Positions 23,674 through 33,185 of a DNA stretch of 64,000 nucleotides are shown here, one piece after another. Location of the stretch: contig CAAFUR010000014.1 in NCBI GenBank assembly GCA_900766245.1, forward strand, positions 68,343 to 132,342, written 5' to 3'. A program made the position numbers and the translations under genes. The notes beneath the pieces are model-generated. The model was given only the letters and a program-made list of their open reading frames with translations, was not told the origin of the DNA and made no database searches. Source of the stretch: Veillonellaceae bacterium. GTDB lineage: Bacteria; Bacillota; Negativicutes; Veillonellales; Veillonellaceae. Each line of letters begins with the position of its first letter. Within the stretch, counting starts at the first letter, position 1.

Positions 23674-26334
23674 ATGAAAGAGTATAAAAATTTAACTACA
23701 TACAATCCAAAAGAGATTGAACAACAATGGTATACATATTGGGAAGAGAAAGGGTACTTTCATGAGGAAGTGGACACAAATAAAGAGCCTTTCAGCATTG
23801 TGTTACCGCCACCAAATGTAACAGGTCAATTGCACATGGGTCATGCCCTTGATAACACCTTGCAAGATATTTTGATTCGTACGAAACGTATGCAAGGCTA
23901 CAACGTGTTGTGGATGCCTGGTACAGACCACGCAGGGATTGCAACGCAAGTAAAAGTAGAAGAAAATATCATGAAAACGGAAGGGAAATCTCGTCATGAT
24001 TTAGGTCGTGAAGAGTTCCTAAAACGTGTATGGGAATGGAAACAAGAATATGGTAGCACCATCGTAAAACAAATCCGTAGTTTAGGTGCTTCTTGTGACT
24101 GGACTAGAGAGCGTTTTACCTTGGATGAAGGCTACCATGAGGCAGTATTAAAAGTATTCGTAGAGTTATACGAAAAAGGTTTAATCTATCGTGGAGAACG
24201 CATTACTAACTGGTGTCCTAATTGTTTGACTGCATTGTCTGATATCGAAGTAGAACACGAAGATGAAAATGGTCATTTATGGCATATAAAATATCCTGTA
24301 ATTGGTGAGGAAGATGTATTCTTAACCGTAGCTACCACACGCCCTGAAACAATGTTTGGTGACGTAGCCGTAGCGGTGAACCCTAACGATGAACGCTATG
24401 CCCATTTAGTAGGCAAAGAATTATTGCTTCCATTCGTGAACCGTCACATCCCAATCATTGCCGATGAATACGTAGACCAATCTTTCGGTACTGGTTGCGT
24501 AAAAATTACACCTGCTCATGACCCTAATGACTTTGAAATGGGACAACGCCATAACTTAGAAAGTATCGTGGTGATGAACCCAGATGGCACTATGAATGCA
24601 GGAGCAGGTCACTTTGTGAACATGCCTCGCGAATTAGCGCGTAAACAAGTCGTAGCGGAATTAGAGGCGCAAGGTTTATTAGAAAAAGTGGAAGACCATG
24701 GTCACAGCGTAGGTCATTGTTCCCGTTGTAACACAACAGTAGAACCTATGGTATCGAAACAATGGTTCGTATCCATGGAACCATTGGCAAAACCAGCCTT
24801 AGAAGTGGTACGTGATAAATCTATTGAATTTGTACCAGAACGTTTTACTAAAACATATACCAACTGGTTAGAGTCTATTCGTGATTGGTGTATTTCTCGT
24901 CAATTGTGGTGGGGACATCGTATCCCAGCGTGGTACTGCCAAGATTGTGGAGAAACGATTGTAACGACAGAAACATTGACTGAGTGTCCACATTGCCATG
25001 GCAAAGTAGAACAAGATCCAGATGTATTAGATACATGGTTCAGCTCTGCGTTATGGCCATTTGCCACAATGGGTTGGCCTGAAAACACAGAGGAAGTAAA
25101 ACATTGGTATCCTACTAGCGTTATGGTAACAGGCTACGATATCATCTTCTTCTGGGTAGCTCGTATGATTTTCATGGGCTTAGAATTTAAAAAAGAAATT
25201 CCTTTCAAACACGTATTCATTCATGGATTAGTACGTGATAGCCAAGGTCGTAAAATGAGTAAATCTTTGGGTAATGGTATCAATCCATTAGAAGTGATCG
25301 ACGAATACGGTGCCGATGCGTTGCGCTTTACTTTGGTAACTGGCAATACACCGGGCAACGATATGCGTTTCTATATGGAACGTGTGGAAGCAAACCGTAA
25401 TTTCGCCAACAAAATTTGGAATGCCTCTAAATTTGTGTTGATGAACTTAGAAGGTTTTGATGAAAGTTTCGTACCAAGCGCAGAAGACTACACATTGGCA
25501 GATAAATGGATTCTAGAAGAATACAATAAAACAGTAACTAACATTACGAATAACCTTGATAAATTTGAATTAGGGGAAGCAGCGAGCGCTGTATACGATT
25601 TCATTTGGAATACGTACTGCGACTGGTACATTGAATTAGCGAAACCTCGTTTGTACAACAAAGAAGGTGGCCGTGACCGTCAAACAGCTCAATACCTATT
25701 GGTATCCATCCTTCGTCATATGATGGAATTATTGCACCCATTCATGCCATTCGTAACAGAACATATTTGGCAACATTTGCCACATGAAGGGGAGAGCATC
25801 ATGGTTGCTCCATGGCCAAGTACATTATCCATGGAAGGTTTTAGCTCTGCAGCGGCACATATGAATGTGATGATGGACGGCATCAAAGGTATTCGTAACA
25901 TGCGTGCAGAAATGAATGTACCAATGGGCAAACGTTCTGAAGTTATCTTAGTGCCTGCTACAGAAGAATTGAAAGGTATCTTAGAAACCCATGGTGATTA
26001 CTTCCATACCTTAGGTTGGGCAGAAAAAGTGACAGTACTTTCACCAGATGCGCCAAAACCAGAAAATGCTACAGTAACTGTGGTGAACGGCTTAGAAGTG
26101 TACTTGTTGTTGAAAGATTTAATTGACGCAGACAAAGAAAAAGAACGTATCGCCAAAGAACAAGCCACAGTATTGAAAGAAATCGCTCGTTTAGAAGGTA
26201 AATTGAACAACCAAGGATTCTTAGCGAAAGCTCCTGAAGCGGTAGTAGCGAAAGAAAAAGAAAAATTGGAAGAATATAAACAAAAACAACAAGCCTTGAA
26301 CGAACGTGAAGAGTTCTTAAAAACATTAGCATAA
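23674..26334 (+). CDS. valS: Valyl-tRNA synthetase
   Basis: An 886-residue class Ia synthetase that charges tRNA-Val, with editing of mis-charged threonine. It has the HIGH motif as HMGH at 54-57 and KMSKS at 527-531. A CP1 editing domain with the TTRPETMFGDVAVAVNP signature lies at about 220-240, a zinc-binding region contains CPNC and CPHC pairs, and there is a C-terminal coiled coil (LIDADKEKERIAKEQATVLKEIARLEGKL) typical of ValRS. The start ATG follows ACAGGAGGACAC. No separate promoter or terminator is visible between it and the AlbA_2 gene, so the T-box probably controls both. folC follows 11 bases later. Confidence 0.97.
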   Translation: MKEYKNLTTYNPKEIEQQWYTYWEEKGYFHEEVDTNKEPFSIVLPPPNVTGQLHMGHALDNTLQDILIRTKRMQGYNVLWMPGTDHAGIATQVKVEENIMKTEGKSRHDLGREEFLKRVWEWKQEYGSTIVKQIRSLGASCDWTRERFTLDEGYHEAVLKVFVELYEKGLIYRGERITNWCPNCLTALSDIEVEHEDENGHLWHIKYPVIGEEDVFLTVATTRPETMFGDVAVAVNPNDERYAHLVGKELLLPFVNRHIPIIADEYVDQSFGTGCVKITPAHDPNDFEMGQRHNLESIVVMNPDGTMNAGAGHFVNMPRELARKQVVAELEAQGLLEKVEDHGHSVGHCSRCNTTVEPMVSKQWFVSMEPLAKPALEVVRDKSIEFVPERFTKTYTNWLESIRDWCISRQLWWGHRIPAWYCQDCGETIVTTETLTECPHCHGKVEQDPDVLDTWFSSALWPFATMGWPENTEEVKHWYPTSVMVTGYDIIFFWVARMIFMGLEFKKEIPFKHVFIHGLVRDSQGRKMSKSLGNGINPLEVIDEYGADALRFTLVTGNTPGNDMRFYMERVEANRNFANKIWNASKFVLMNLEGFDESFVPSAEDYTLADKWILEEYNKTVTNITNNLDKFELGEAASAVYDFIWNTYCDWYIELAKPRLYNKEGGRDRQTAQYLLVSILRHMMELLHPFMPFVTEHIWQHLPHEGESIMVAPWPSTLSMEGFSSAAAHMNVMMDGIKGIRNMRAEMNVPMGKRSEVILVPATEELKGILETHGDYFHTLGWAEKVTVLSPDAPKPENATVTVVNGLEVYLLLKDLIDADKEKERIAKEQATVLKEIARLEGKLNNQGFLAKAPEAVVAKEKEKLEEYKQKQQALNEREEFLKTLA

Positions 26335-26345
26335 GGAGATCCATC

Positions 26346-27638
26346 ATGAATTATACGGAAGCGATTGCCTACCTAGAAGAGGTAGCCTCCTTTGGGATTC
26401 ATCCAGGATTAGAACGGATTACAGCGCTATTAGAAGAGCTAGGAAATCCACAACATACATATAAAACGATCCATGTCACAGGAACGAATGGGAAAGGATC
26501 TGTATCTACCTATATTACCTATGGCTTGTATATGAGCGGGCTTCGAGTGGGGACATTTACGTCCCCTCACCTGCAATCCTACACGGAGCGCATGCGTGTG
26601 AATACGGCCTGTATTACAGAAGAGGCTTTTGCTGATTTGATTGAACGTGTAAGCCATGCTGTGAAAACCATTATGGATCGCGGTGTGGAAGCACCCACAC
26701 AATTTGAAATCTTAACAGCAGCGGCATTCCTATTCTTCCAAGAACAAGGTGTGGACTATGCCGTTATCGAAGTAGGCTTAGGTGGATTACTAGACTCTAC
26801 GAATGTCATCACTCCAGAAGTGGCAGTAATTACAAATGTGACTATTGACCATCAAGCGTACTGTGGAGATACCGTAGAGGAGATTGCCCGCCATAAAGCA
26901 GGTATTATCAAACAAGGAGTGCCTCTTGTAACAGCAGCTCAAGGGAGCGCTCTTGATGTGATCAAAGAAACAGCAAAATCATTAGGCGTGAAATACCATG
27001 TGTTTAACGAAGATTTTACTATCGATAGTCGCAGTGCGATGGCGATGGGACAAATGATTACAGTAAAAGATAAAGCAGGCCATAAAGACATGCTCTTCAC
27101 ATCCATGCATGGTATCCATCAAGCCCTAAATTTAGCTTGTGCAGCAAGGGTATTGCAAATTTTGAAAGACAAAGAACCAGCAGTGAGTGAAGAAACGTAC
27201 CGTGAAGGATTGGCTCGTGCTGCTTGGCCAGGACGGTTTGAAACCTTCAAAGTCCATGGCAGGACAATCATTTTAGATGGGGCTCATAATGCGAGCGGAG
27301 CAGAAGCTTTTTCTATGACTTTCAATGAACTGTATCCAGACAAAGCGAAAACTGTGGTTTTGTCAATTTTGGAAGATAAAGATGTATCCACTATGGTCAG
27401 CTATTTAGTAGGACAAAAAGATCGAGTGATTACGGTGCCAGCGCCAACACCACGAGGCATTGCACCGCAACAGTTGGCAAAACAAATGCCCGTCCAAGCA
27501 GATCCTATGGAGACAATCCAAGAGGGCTTAGACCATGCTATGAAACTAACTAAGGAAGGCGATATCATCGCTGTGGTGGGATCTTTATACATTCTTGGTG
27601 ACGTGCAACAATGGCTCGCCCAAGAAATGGGGCACTAA
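26346..27638 (+). CDS. folC: Folylpolyglutamate synthase / dihydrofolate synthase
   Basis: A 430-residue Mur-ligase-family enzyme that adds glutamate to folates (and possibly to dihydropteroate). It has the ATP-binding loop HVTGTNGKGSVS at about 40-51, the FTSPHLQSYTERMRVN segment, the metal-binding EVGLGGLLDSTN (about 142-153), VTIDHQAYCG and the C-terminal domain start WPGRFETFKVHGRTIILDGAHN (about 297-318). It lies 11 bases after valS with its own AAGGAGATCC ribosome site. Its stop overlaps the next start as TAATG, so the three genes form one operon, as valS-folC often does in Firmicutes. Confidence 0.95.
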   Translation: MNYTEAIAYLEEVASFGIHPGLERITALLEELGNPQHTYKTIHVTGTNGKGSVSTYITYGLYMSGLRVGTFTSPHLQSYTERMRVNTACITEEAFADLIERVSHAVKTIMDRGVEAPTQFEILTAAAFLFFQEQGVDYAVIEVGLGGLLDSTNVITPEVAVITNVTIDHQAYCGDTVEEIARHKAGIIKQGVPLVTAAQGSALDVIKETAKSLGVKYHVFNEDFTIDSRSAMAMGQMITVKDKAGHKDMLFTSMHGIHQALNLACAARVLQILKDKEPAVSEETYREGLARAAWPGRFETFKVHGRTIILDGAHNASGAEAFSMTFNELYPDKAKTVVLSILEDKDVSTMVSYLVGQKDRVITVPAPTPRGIAPQQLAKQMPVQADPMETIQEGLDHAMKLTKEGDIIAVVGSLYILGDVQQWLAQEMGH

Positions 27639-28837
27639 TGGATGCCCTACGTAGACTATCTATAGATCAGTGGATAGTCTATCTACTCTATGGAGCAACG
27701 GTGTGTATTCCCTTATTACCTATAGGAGGCAATATTCTTGTCCTTGTGGCGGGGATATTGGCATTGCTATTTGATAGGCAACGATTTTCTGGGGCCTTAC
27801 ATTGGCTACAATGGGCAGTTCTGGGATTTATTCTTTGGACGGGAATTTCTATCGTTAATTCCATGAATATACAATGGTCGGCTATGAGCTGGTTCTACCA
27901 TATAGGTATGTATGGCAGTATCTATTGGTTGATGACATATTATATAGATACTGAAAGACGGCAGAAAACGTTTTTGTCCTTATTTTGTATGACTGGAGTT
28001 CTCGTGTGCTTAGGTGCGGGATATCAGTATTTTTATATGACTCCGGAACATATTCATGAATGGGTGGATAATGTTTATTTTCCAGGACTCATGCGGCGCA
28101 TGTATGGGACGTTACAGAACCCTAATTTATTGGGTGAGTATTTATTGTTTGTCCTGTCCATTGGTGGATTAGGAACGATACAGGTATTGAAAGCTAAAGA
28201 TTGGAAACGCTTTGCTTACATGGCATTAGCTGTCGTATTTATGCTATTATGCCTTGTTCTTACCTATTCGAGAGGCATGTGGCTTAGTTTGGCTATTGTT
28301 GTATTTGTAGCAGGTATTTGTGTAGAGCGAAGATTATTATATGCTCTTCTAGTAGTGCCGTTAGTGTTATTCTTTTACCATGGGGAAGTATCCAGTCGAT
28401 TATGGTCCCTTTTTAGTGGGCAAGATACATCGGTCATGCTTCGGTGGGCATTGTGGGATAGTACTATGTACATGATAGAAGATTTTCCTGTCTTTGGTAT
28501 TGGTTGGGATGCGTTTTGGATGACCTATCCAGACTATAATTACTTTATCCAAGATCCAACGGTCATAATCTATCATGCTCATAATTTGTATTTGCAAGTG
28601 GCTGCAGAAACGGGCCCCATTTCCTTGTGCTTGTTGTTAGCAATATTGCTAGGGCATAGTAGAAATGTACAAAAACAAAAGTGCCTTTCCATTCCATATC
28701 GCTATAGTATGACCTTAATCACCGTAGTTGTTTTGGTAAGCGGTCTCTTTGATCATGCTTTATATAGCCAGCAAGTAAGTATGGTCTTGTGGCAACTATT
28801 AGGCTTTTCTATGAGTGTCGTACGAAATAAAAAATAA
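27638..28837 (+). CDS. O-antigen ligase/polymerase family membrane protein
   Basis: A 399-residue protein with about ten hydrophobic segments. Segments typical of the Wzy_C/WaaL family are TLQNPNLLGEYLLFVL (about 155-172), the Arg-containing loop LTYSRGMWLSL (about 208-220), and the large periplasmic loop ending HAHNLYLQVAAETG (about 317-330) before the last membrane helices. Such proteins ligate or polymerise surface glycans in the outer part of the inner membrane. This fits the LPS-bearing envelope of Veillonella. The start ATG at 27638 overlaps the folC stop, and an in-frame codon at 27611 lies inside folC. Whether it is a ligase or a polymerase cannot be told from sequence alone. Confidence 0.82.
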   Translation: MDALRRLSIDQWIVYLLYGATVCIPLLPIGGNILVLVAGILALLFDRQRFSGALHWLQWAVLGFILWTGISIVNSMNIQWSAMSWFYHIGMYGSIYWLMTYYIDTERRQKTFLSLFCMTGVLVCLGAGYQYFYMTPEHIHEWVDNVYFPGLMRRMYGTLQNPNLLGEYLLFVLSIGGLGTIQVLKAKDWKRFAYMALAVVFMLLCLVLTYSRGMWLSLAIVVFVAGICVERRLLYALLVVPLVLFFYHGEVSSRLWSLFSGQDTSVMLRWALWDSTMYMIEDFPVFGIGWDAFWMTYPDYNYFIQDPTVIIYHAHNLYLQVAAETGPISLCLLLAILLGHSRNVQKQKCLSIPYRYSMTLITVVVLVSGLFDHALYSQQVSMVLWQLLGFSMSVVRNKK

Positions 28838-28847
28838 TATAAAACTT

Positions 28848-28890
28848 AAAAAGTATAGAGAAGGTCTTATGATAATCTCTATACTTTTTA
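28848..28890 (+). terminator. Terminator of the valS-folC operon
   Basis: AAAAAGTATAGAG (28848-28860) pairs perfectly with CTCTATACTTTTT (28877-28889). Confidence 0.85.
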
Positions 28891-29319
28891 TATATGGTAA
28901 TCATTGTGTTTAGGGTGTATGAGGGCTATAACAATATTTACATACATCAATGACTATAGACGAATGAGAATGCTGATCTGCCAGTTATAAGAGAGTATTT
29001 CTTGGCAGTGAGGTAAAAAATAAAGTGTGTACGTATCATGAGTGATATAGTTTTAATGCAGACTATGAAGCGGATTAAGAAATACGATTTGGGAAATAAC
29101 AAAAAAGAATAAAAGCAAATAACTGTTAGTTATGAATAATATAACACGTAGAAATGCATAAACATAAATAGAGTGTATATATAAGAATTAAAATATCGAA
29201 AAAAGTTGTACTATACCAATATTTATAGATATAGGTAGATAAAGGGTATAACAAAAAGTTATACTCACATTGGAATTGTCTATTCTGTATGCCTATTATG
29301 CATATATTTGCATATATGG
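28891..29319. other. AT-rich upstream region of the propionate cluster, with one palindrome
   Basis: No gene is supported here. The one clear structure is GTATAAC-AAAAA-GTTATAC at 29246-29264, a perfect interrupted palindrome about 55 bases upstream of the candidate promoter and so a possible regulator site. Confidence 0.5.
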
Positions 29320-29348
29320 TTGACAATAACAAGAAAAATGAGTAGTAT
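29320..29348 (+). promoter_or_regulatory. Candidate promoter of the propionate cluster
   Basis: A perfect TTGACA at 29320-29325 and TAGTAT at 29343-29348 with 17-base spacing. It leaves a leader of about 160 bases that contains AAGAAATTTCTT (palindromic) and an ATTTCTGT/ACAGAAAT inverted pair. Confidence 0.6.
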
Positions 29349-29514
29349 TTATGAGAATTAACAAATATCACACTTTGAGTAGATATTTAATCTTATATTT
29401 CTGTAACAGTTTTGTAAGTAAGAAATTTCTTTCATAACAGAAATAAAAGAATTGAATGTATCGTGTGATTGTTAGATAGCTGAATAAGTCATTCAAACTA
29501 AAGGAGATGGTAGT

Positions 29515-31023
29515 ATGATCGACATTTTAGATCGCGTGCAAGGCGCAGCGTTGCAAGCAAAAATTACTACAGCAGAAGAAGCAGCTAAATTGATTAATCC
29601 AGGAGACCATGTAGGTATCAGTGGTTTTACACCATCTGGTTACCCTAAAGCAGTGCCTTTGGCTCTAGCAAAACGCATGGAATCAGATCCTTTCCAAATT
29701 GATCTTTGGACTGGTGCATCAGTTGGTGATGAAGCAGACGGAGCATTAACTCGTGTAAACGGTATTCGTCGTCGTTTCCCATATCAAACAAATAACGATA
29801 CTCGTAAAGCTTTAAATAGCCAAAAAATTCGTTATATTGATATGCACCTTAGCCAAATGGCTCAACAAATCCGGTATGGTTTCTTCGGTGACACTGACGT
29901 AGCTATCATTGAAGCGGTTTGCATCCGTGAAGATGGTGGTATCGTTCCTAGTACATCCGTTGGTAACTCTCCAACATTTGTGAGTCAAGCTAAAAAAGTT
30001 ATCGTAGAAGTAAACGTATCCCAACCAATGTCCTTGGTAGGTATGCATGATATCTATGAACCACAAGATCCTCCATACCGTGAGCCATTCCCAATCAAAG
30101 CGGCTGGCGATCGTATCGGAACAGATTACATCCCATGTGATCCTGCGAAAATCGTAGCTATCGTTCCATGTGATGTACCTGACACAACTCGTCCACTAGC
30201 ACCAATCGATGATGATGCAAAAGCGATGAGTAAACATTTGATTAACTTCTTCTTAGAAGAGGTAAAAGCAGGTCGTTTACCTGAAAACTTATTGCCATTA
30301 CAATCTGGCGTAGGCTCTGTAGCAAATGCTGTTGTGTCTGGCTTGGCTGAAGGTCCTTTCACAAATCTATCCATTTTCACAGAAGTTATCCAAGATGGCA
30401 TGTTGGACTTAATCGATGCAGGTAAAGTAACAGATTGCTCTGGTACAGCATTGTCCCCATCCCCAGATGGATTGAAACGCTTCTATGACAATATCGAAAA
30501 ATACAGCAAACACATTCTTTTGCGTCCGCAAGAGATTTCCAATAATCCTGGCTTAGCTCGTAGACTTGGTGTTATCACTATGAATACAGCGATTGAATTC
30601 GATATCTTCGGTAATGTAAACTCTACTCATATCATGGGTAGTAAAATGATGAATGGTATCGGTGGTTCCGGGGACTTCACTCGAAATGGTTATATCTCCA
30701 TTTTCTGTACGAACTCTGTAGCAAAAGGCGGAGACATCAGTTCTATCGTTCCTTTTGTATCTCACATTGACCATACAGAACATGATGTACAAGTATTCTG
30801 TACAGAACAAGGTATTGCCGATGTTCGTGGTTTGGCTCCAATTGAAAGAGCATACAAAATCATTGAAAACTGTGCTCACCCAGACTACAAACAAGAATTA
30901 CTTAACTACCTCGAAAGAGCTATTGAAAAGACAAATGGCGCCCATACACCTATCTTATTAGATGAAGCTCTTTCTTGGCATAAACGCTTCACTGAAACAG
31001 GAAGCATGAAAAAACAAGGTTAA
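29515..31023 (+). CDS. scpC: Succinate CoA-transferase (propionyl-CoA:succinate type)
   Basis: A 502-residue member of the acetyl-CoA hydrolase/transferase family (class I CoA-transferases). It begins DRVQGAALQAKITTAEEAAKLINPGDHVGISGFTPSGYPKAVP. The catalytic Glu region is AIEFDIFGNVNSTHIMG, with the nearby GGSGDFTRNG glycine-rich loop and the CTEQGIADVRGLAP tail. It moves CoA from propionyl-CoA to succinate, releasing propionate and priming the cycle without ATP. The genes after it make succinyl-CoA into propionyl-CoA, which fixes the assignment; acetyl-CoA hydrolase names for this family are less likely here. Start ATG follows AAGGAGATGGTAGT. The mutase gene follows 21 bases on. Confidence 0.9.
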   Translation: MIDILDRVQGAALQAKITTAEEAAKLINPGDHVGISGFTPSGYPKAVPLALAKRMESDPFQIDLWTGASVGDEADGALTRVNGIRRRFPYQTNNDTRKALNSQKIRYIDMHLSQMAQQIRYGFFGDTDVAIIEAVCIREDGGIVPSTSVGNSPTFVSQAKKVIVEVNVSQPMSLVGMHDIYEPQDPPYREPFPIKAAGDRIGTDYIPCDPAKIVAIVPCDVPDTTRPLAPIDDDAKAMSKHLINFFLEEVKAGRLPENLLPLQSGVGSVANAVVSGLAEGPFTNLSIFTEVIQDGMLDLIDAGKVTDCSGTALSPSPDGLKRFYDNIEKYSKHILLRPQEISNNPGLARRLGVITMNTAIEFDIFGNVNSTHIMGSKMMNGIGGSGDFTRNGYISIFCTNSVAKGGDISSIVPFVSHIDHTEHDVQVFCTEQGIADVRGLAPIERAYKIIENCAHPDYKQELLNYLERAIEKTNGAHTPILLDEALSWHKRFTETGSMKKQG

Positions 31024-31044
31024 TTTTATAGGAGGATGATGAAC

Positions 31045-32691
31045 ATGGCTAATGACAACTTAAAAGCCAAACTTGCTGAATATGATGCAGCGTACGCTAA
31101 AAACTGTGAGAAAGTACCTGCTCGTCAAAACTTACCAGAACAACCGGTATACACACCGCTTGATTTAGAAGGTTTTGATTATGAACGTGATCTTGGATTT
31201 CCAGGATTCTATCCTTACACTCGTGGTGTGCAACCTACTATGTACCGTGGCCGTTTCTGGACAATGCGTATGTATGCTGGTTTCGCAACTGCTGAAGAGT
31301 CCAACAAACGTTACCGTTACTTAATCGAGTCCGGTGCAACTGGTCTTTCTTGCGCATTCGACTTACCAACACAAATCGGTTATGACTCTGACGACGCTAT
31401 GGCTGAAGGCGAAGTTGGTAAAGTAGGTGTTGCGATTGACTCCTTAAAAGATATGGAAATCTTGTTCCAAGGTATCGACTTAGGTAAAGTTTCCACTTCT
31501 ATGACAATCAACGCTCCTGCATCTGTACTTCTTGCTATGTACATTGCAGTTGCTGAAAAACAAGGTGTACCTTCCACTGAACTTCGCGGTACAATTCAAA
31601 ATGATATTTTGAAAGAGTACGCAGCTCGCGGAACTTACATCTTCCCTCCAAAACCATCCATGCGTTTGATCACTAATATTTTCGAATATTGCTCTCAATA
31701 TGTGCCAAAATGGAATACTATCTCCATCTCCGGTTACCATATTCGTGAAGCTGGTTCCACTGCTGCGCAAGAAATCGCTTTCACAATTGCTGATGGTATT
31801 GCATACATCGAAGCAGCTCTTAAAGCTGGCTTGGAAGTTGACGATTTTGCAGGTCGTTTATCCTTCTTCTGGAACGCACACAACAACGTATTAGAAGAAG
31901 TTGCGAAATTCCGTGCATCCCGTCGTCTATGGGCACATATCTTGAAAGAACGTTTTGGTGCTAAAAAACCTAAATCCATGATGTTACGTGTACATACTCA
32001 AACAGCTGGTTCTATGTTGACTGCACAACAAGTTGACAACAACATCGTTCGTGTTGCTCTTCAAACTGCAGCTGCTGTAATGGGTGGTACTCAATCCTTA
32101 CATACTAACTCTCGTGACGAAGCATTGGCTCTTCCAACTGAAGCATCTGTACAAATCGCTCTTCGTACTCAACAAATCGTTGCTTACGAATCCGGTTTAG
32201 CTGACGTGGTTGACCCATTGGGTGGTTCTTACTATGTAGAAGCTATGACTAATGCTATCTATGAAGAAGCTAAAGCATACATCCAAAAAATCGATGAAAT
32301 GGGTGGCGCTGTTGAAGCTATCGAAAAAGGTTACATCCAAAAAGAAATCCAAGAGTCTGCTTATAAATGGCAAATGGAAGTGGAATCTGGCCTTCGTACA
32401 ATCGTAGGTGTTAACAAATTCCAAGTTGAGGAAAAACCAGTTGAAGGTCTTCTTCGTATCGATGCTTCTGTAGGTATCAACCAATCCAAGAAAACACAAC
32501 AAGTTCGTGCAGACCGTGATCAAGCAGCAGTTGATGCAGCATTAGCAGCATTAAAAGCTGGTGCAGAAGATGAATCTGTAAACTTGATGCCATTAATCTT
32601 GGCTGCCGTTAAAACATATGCTACATTAGGTGAAATTTGTAACGTATTGCGCGGCGTATTCGGTGAATACCAAGCTCATTCCACACTATAA
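31045..32691 (+). CDS. mcmA1: Methylmalonyl-CoA mutase, catalytic subunit of the split type
   Basis: A 548-residue TIM-barrel chain that ends where the B12 domain would begin, with that domain encoded by the next gene. It isomerises succinyl-CoA and (R)-methylmalonyl-CoA by a radical mechanism. The residues that hold the substrate carboxylate in Propionibacterium mutase (Tyr89, Arg207) are present as Tyr77 (RMYAGFATAEES) and Arg195 (AARGTYIFPP). This argues for methylmalonyl-CoA rather than isobutyryl- or hydroxyisobutyryl-CoA mutase. The ATG at 31045 is 9 bases after AGGAGG; the ATG at 31036 is too close to that site. It is the fermentative enzyme by context. Confidence 0.94.
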   Translation: MANDNLKAKLAEYDAAYAKNCEKVPARQNLPEQPVYTPLDLEGFDYERDLGFPGFYPYTRGVQPTMYRGRFWTMRMYAGFATAEESNKRYRYLIESGATGLSCAFDLPTQIGYDSDDAMAEGEVGKVGVAIDSLKDMEILFQGIDLGKVSTSMTINAPASVLLAMYIAVAEKQGVPSTELRGTIQNDILKEYAARGTYIFPPKPSMRLITNIFEYCSQYVPKWNTISISGYHIREAGSTAAQEIAFTIADGIAYIEAALKAGLEVDDFAGRLSFFWNAHNNVLEEVAKFRASRRLWAHILKERFGAKKPKSMMLRVHTQTAGSMLTAQQVDNNIVRVALQTAAAVMGGTQSLHTNSRDEALALPTEASVQIALRTQQIVAYESGLADVVDPLGGSYYVEAMTNAIYEEAKAYIQKIDEMGGAVEAIEKGYIQKEIQESAYKWQMEVESGLRTIVGVNKFQVEEKPVEGLLRIDASVGINQSKKTQQVRADRDQAAVDAALAALKAGAEDESVNLMPLILAAVKTYATLGEICNVLRGVFGEYQAHSTL

Positions 32692-32721
32692 TTAATCGAA
32701 CCTATTTGGAGGTATAACATC

Positions 32722-33117
32722 ATGGCAGAAAAACGTATCAGAGTAATCGTAGCAAAACCAGGTCTTGATGGTCATGACCGTGGTGCAAAAGTAGTAGCAC
32801 GCGCACTTCGCGATGCTGGTTTCGAAGTTATCTACACAGGTCTTCGTCAAACTCCAGAACAAATCGTTGAAGCTGCTCTTTCTGAAGACGTTAACGTAGT
32901 TGCGTTATCTCTTCTTTCTGGCGCGCACAACACATTGTTCCCTAAAATCGTTGAAATGCTTAAAGAAAAAGGCATGGGCGATGTATTAGTAGTTGGTGGT
33001 GGCGTTATTCCTGACGCTGATATTCCTGGCTTAAAAGAAGCTGGCGTATCCGCAGTATTTACACCAGGCACTCCAACAGCTGATGTAATTGAATTCATCA
33101 AAGCTAACGTAAAATAA
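32722..33117 (+). CDS. mcmA2: Methylmalonyl-CoA mutase, cobalamin-binding subunit
   Basis: A 131-residue B12-binding domain. The motif GLDGHDRGAK puts the cobalt-ligating histidine at residue 18, followed by the SLLSGAH and VVGGGVIPDAD segments (about 72-100) that line the nucleotide tail pocket. It completes the split mutase with the 548-residue chain upstream. The 131-residue length and independent ribosome site (TTTGGAGGTATAACATC) match the small subunits of split mutases. It is separated from meaB by a strong hairpin. Confidence 0.95.
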   Translation: MAEKRIRVIVAKPGLDGHDRGAKVVARALRDAGFEVIYTGLRQTPEQIVEAALSEDVNVVALSLLSGAHNTLFPKIVEMLKEKGMGDVLVVGGGVIPDADIPGLKEAGVSAVFTPGTPTADVIEFIKANVK

Positions 33118-33127
33118 TATACTTGAG

Positions 33128-33157
33128 CTAGGCTCGGGCATGTATGTTCGAGCCTAG
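33128..33157 (+). other. Intercistronic hairpin between mcmA2 and meaB
   Basis: CTAGGCTCG and CGAGCCTAG form a perfect 9-base stem with a 12-base loop. It is followed by ACGTATATATA rather than T residues. It may set a transcript 3' end or stabilise the upstream mRNA, giving less MeaB than mutase. Confidence 0.6.
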
Positions 33158-33185
33158 ACGTATATATAATTGGGACGGTGACAAT

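Noticed and set aside
31045..33117. Isobutyryl-CoA or 2-hydroxyisobutyryl-CoA mutase, because of the split subunits
   Set aside because: Tyr77 and Arg195 match the methylmalonyl-CoA pair; those other mutases carry Phe/Gln or Ile/Gln there, and the operon context is propionate formation.
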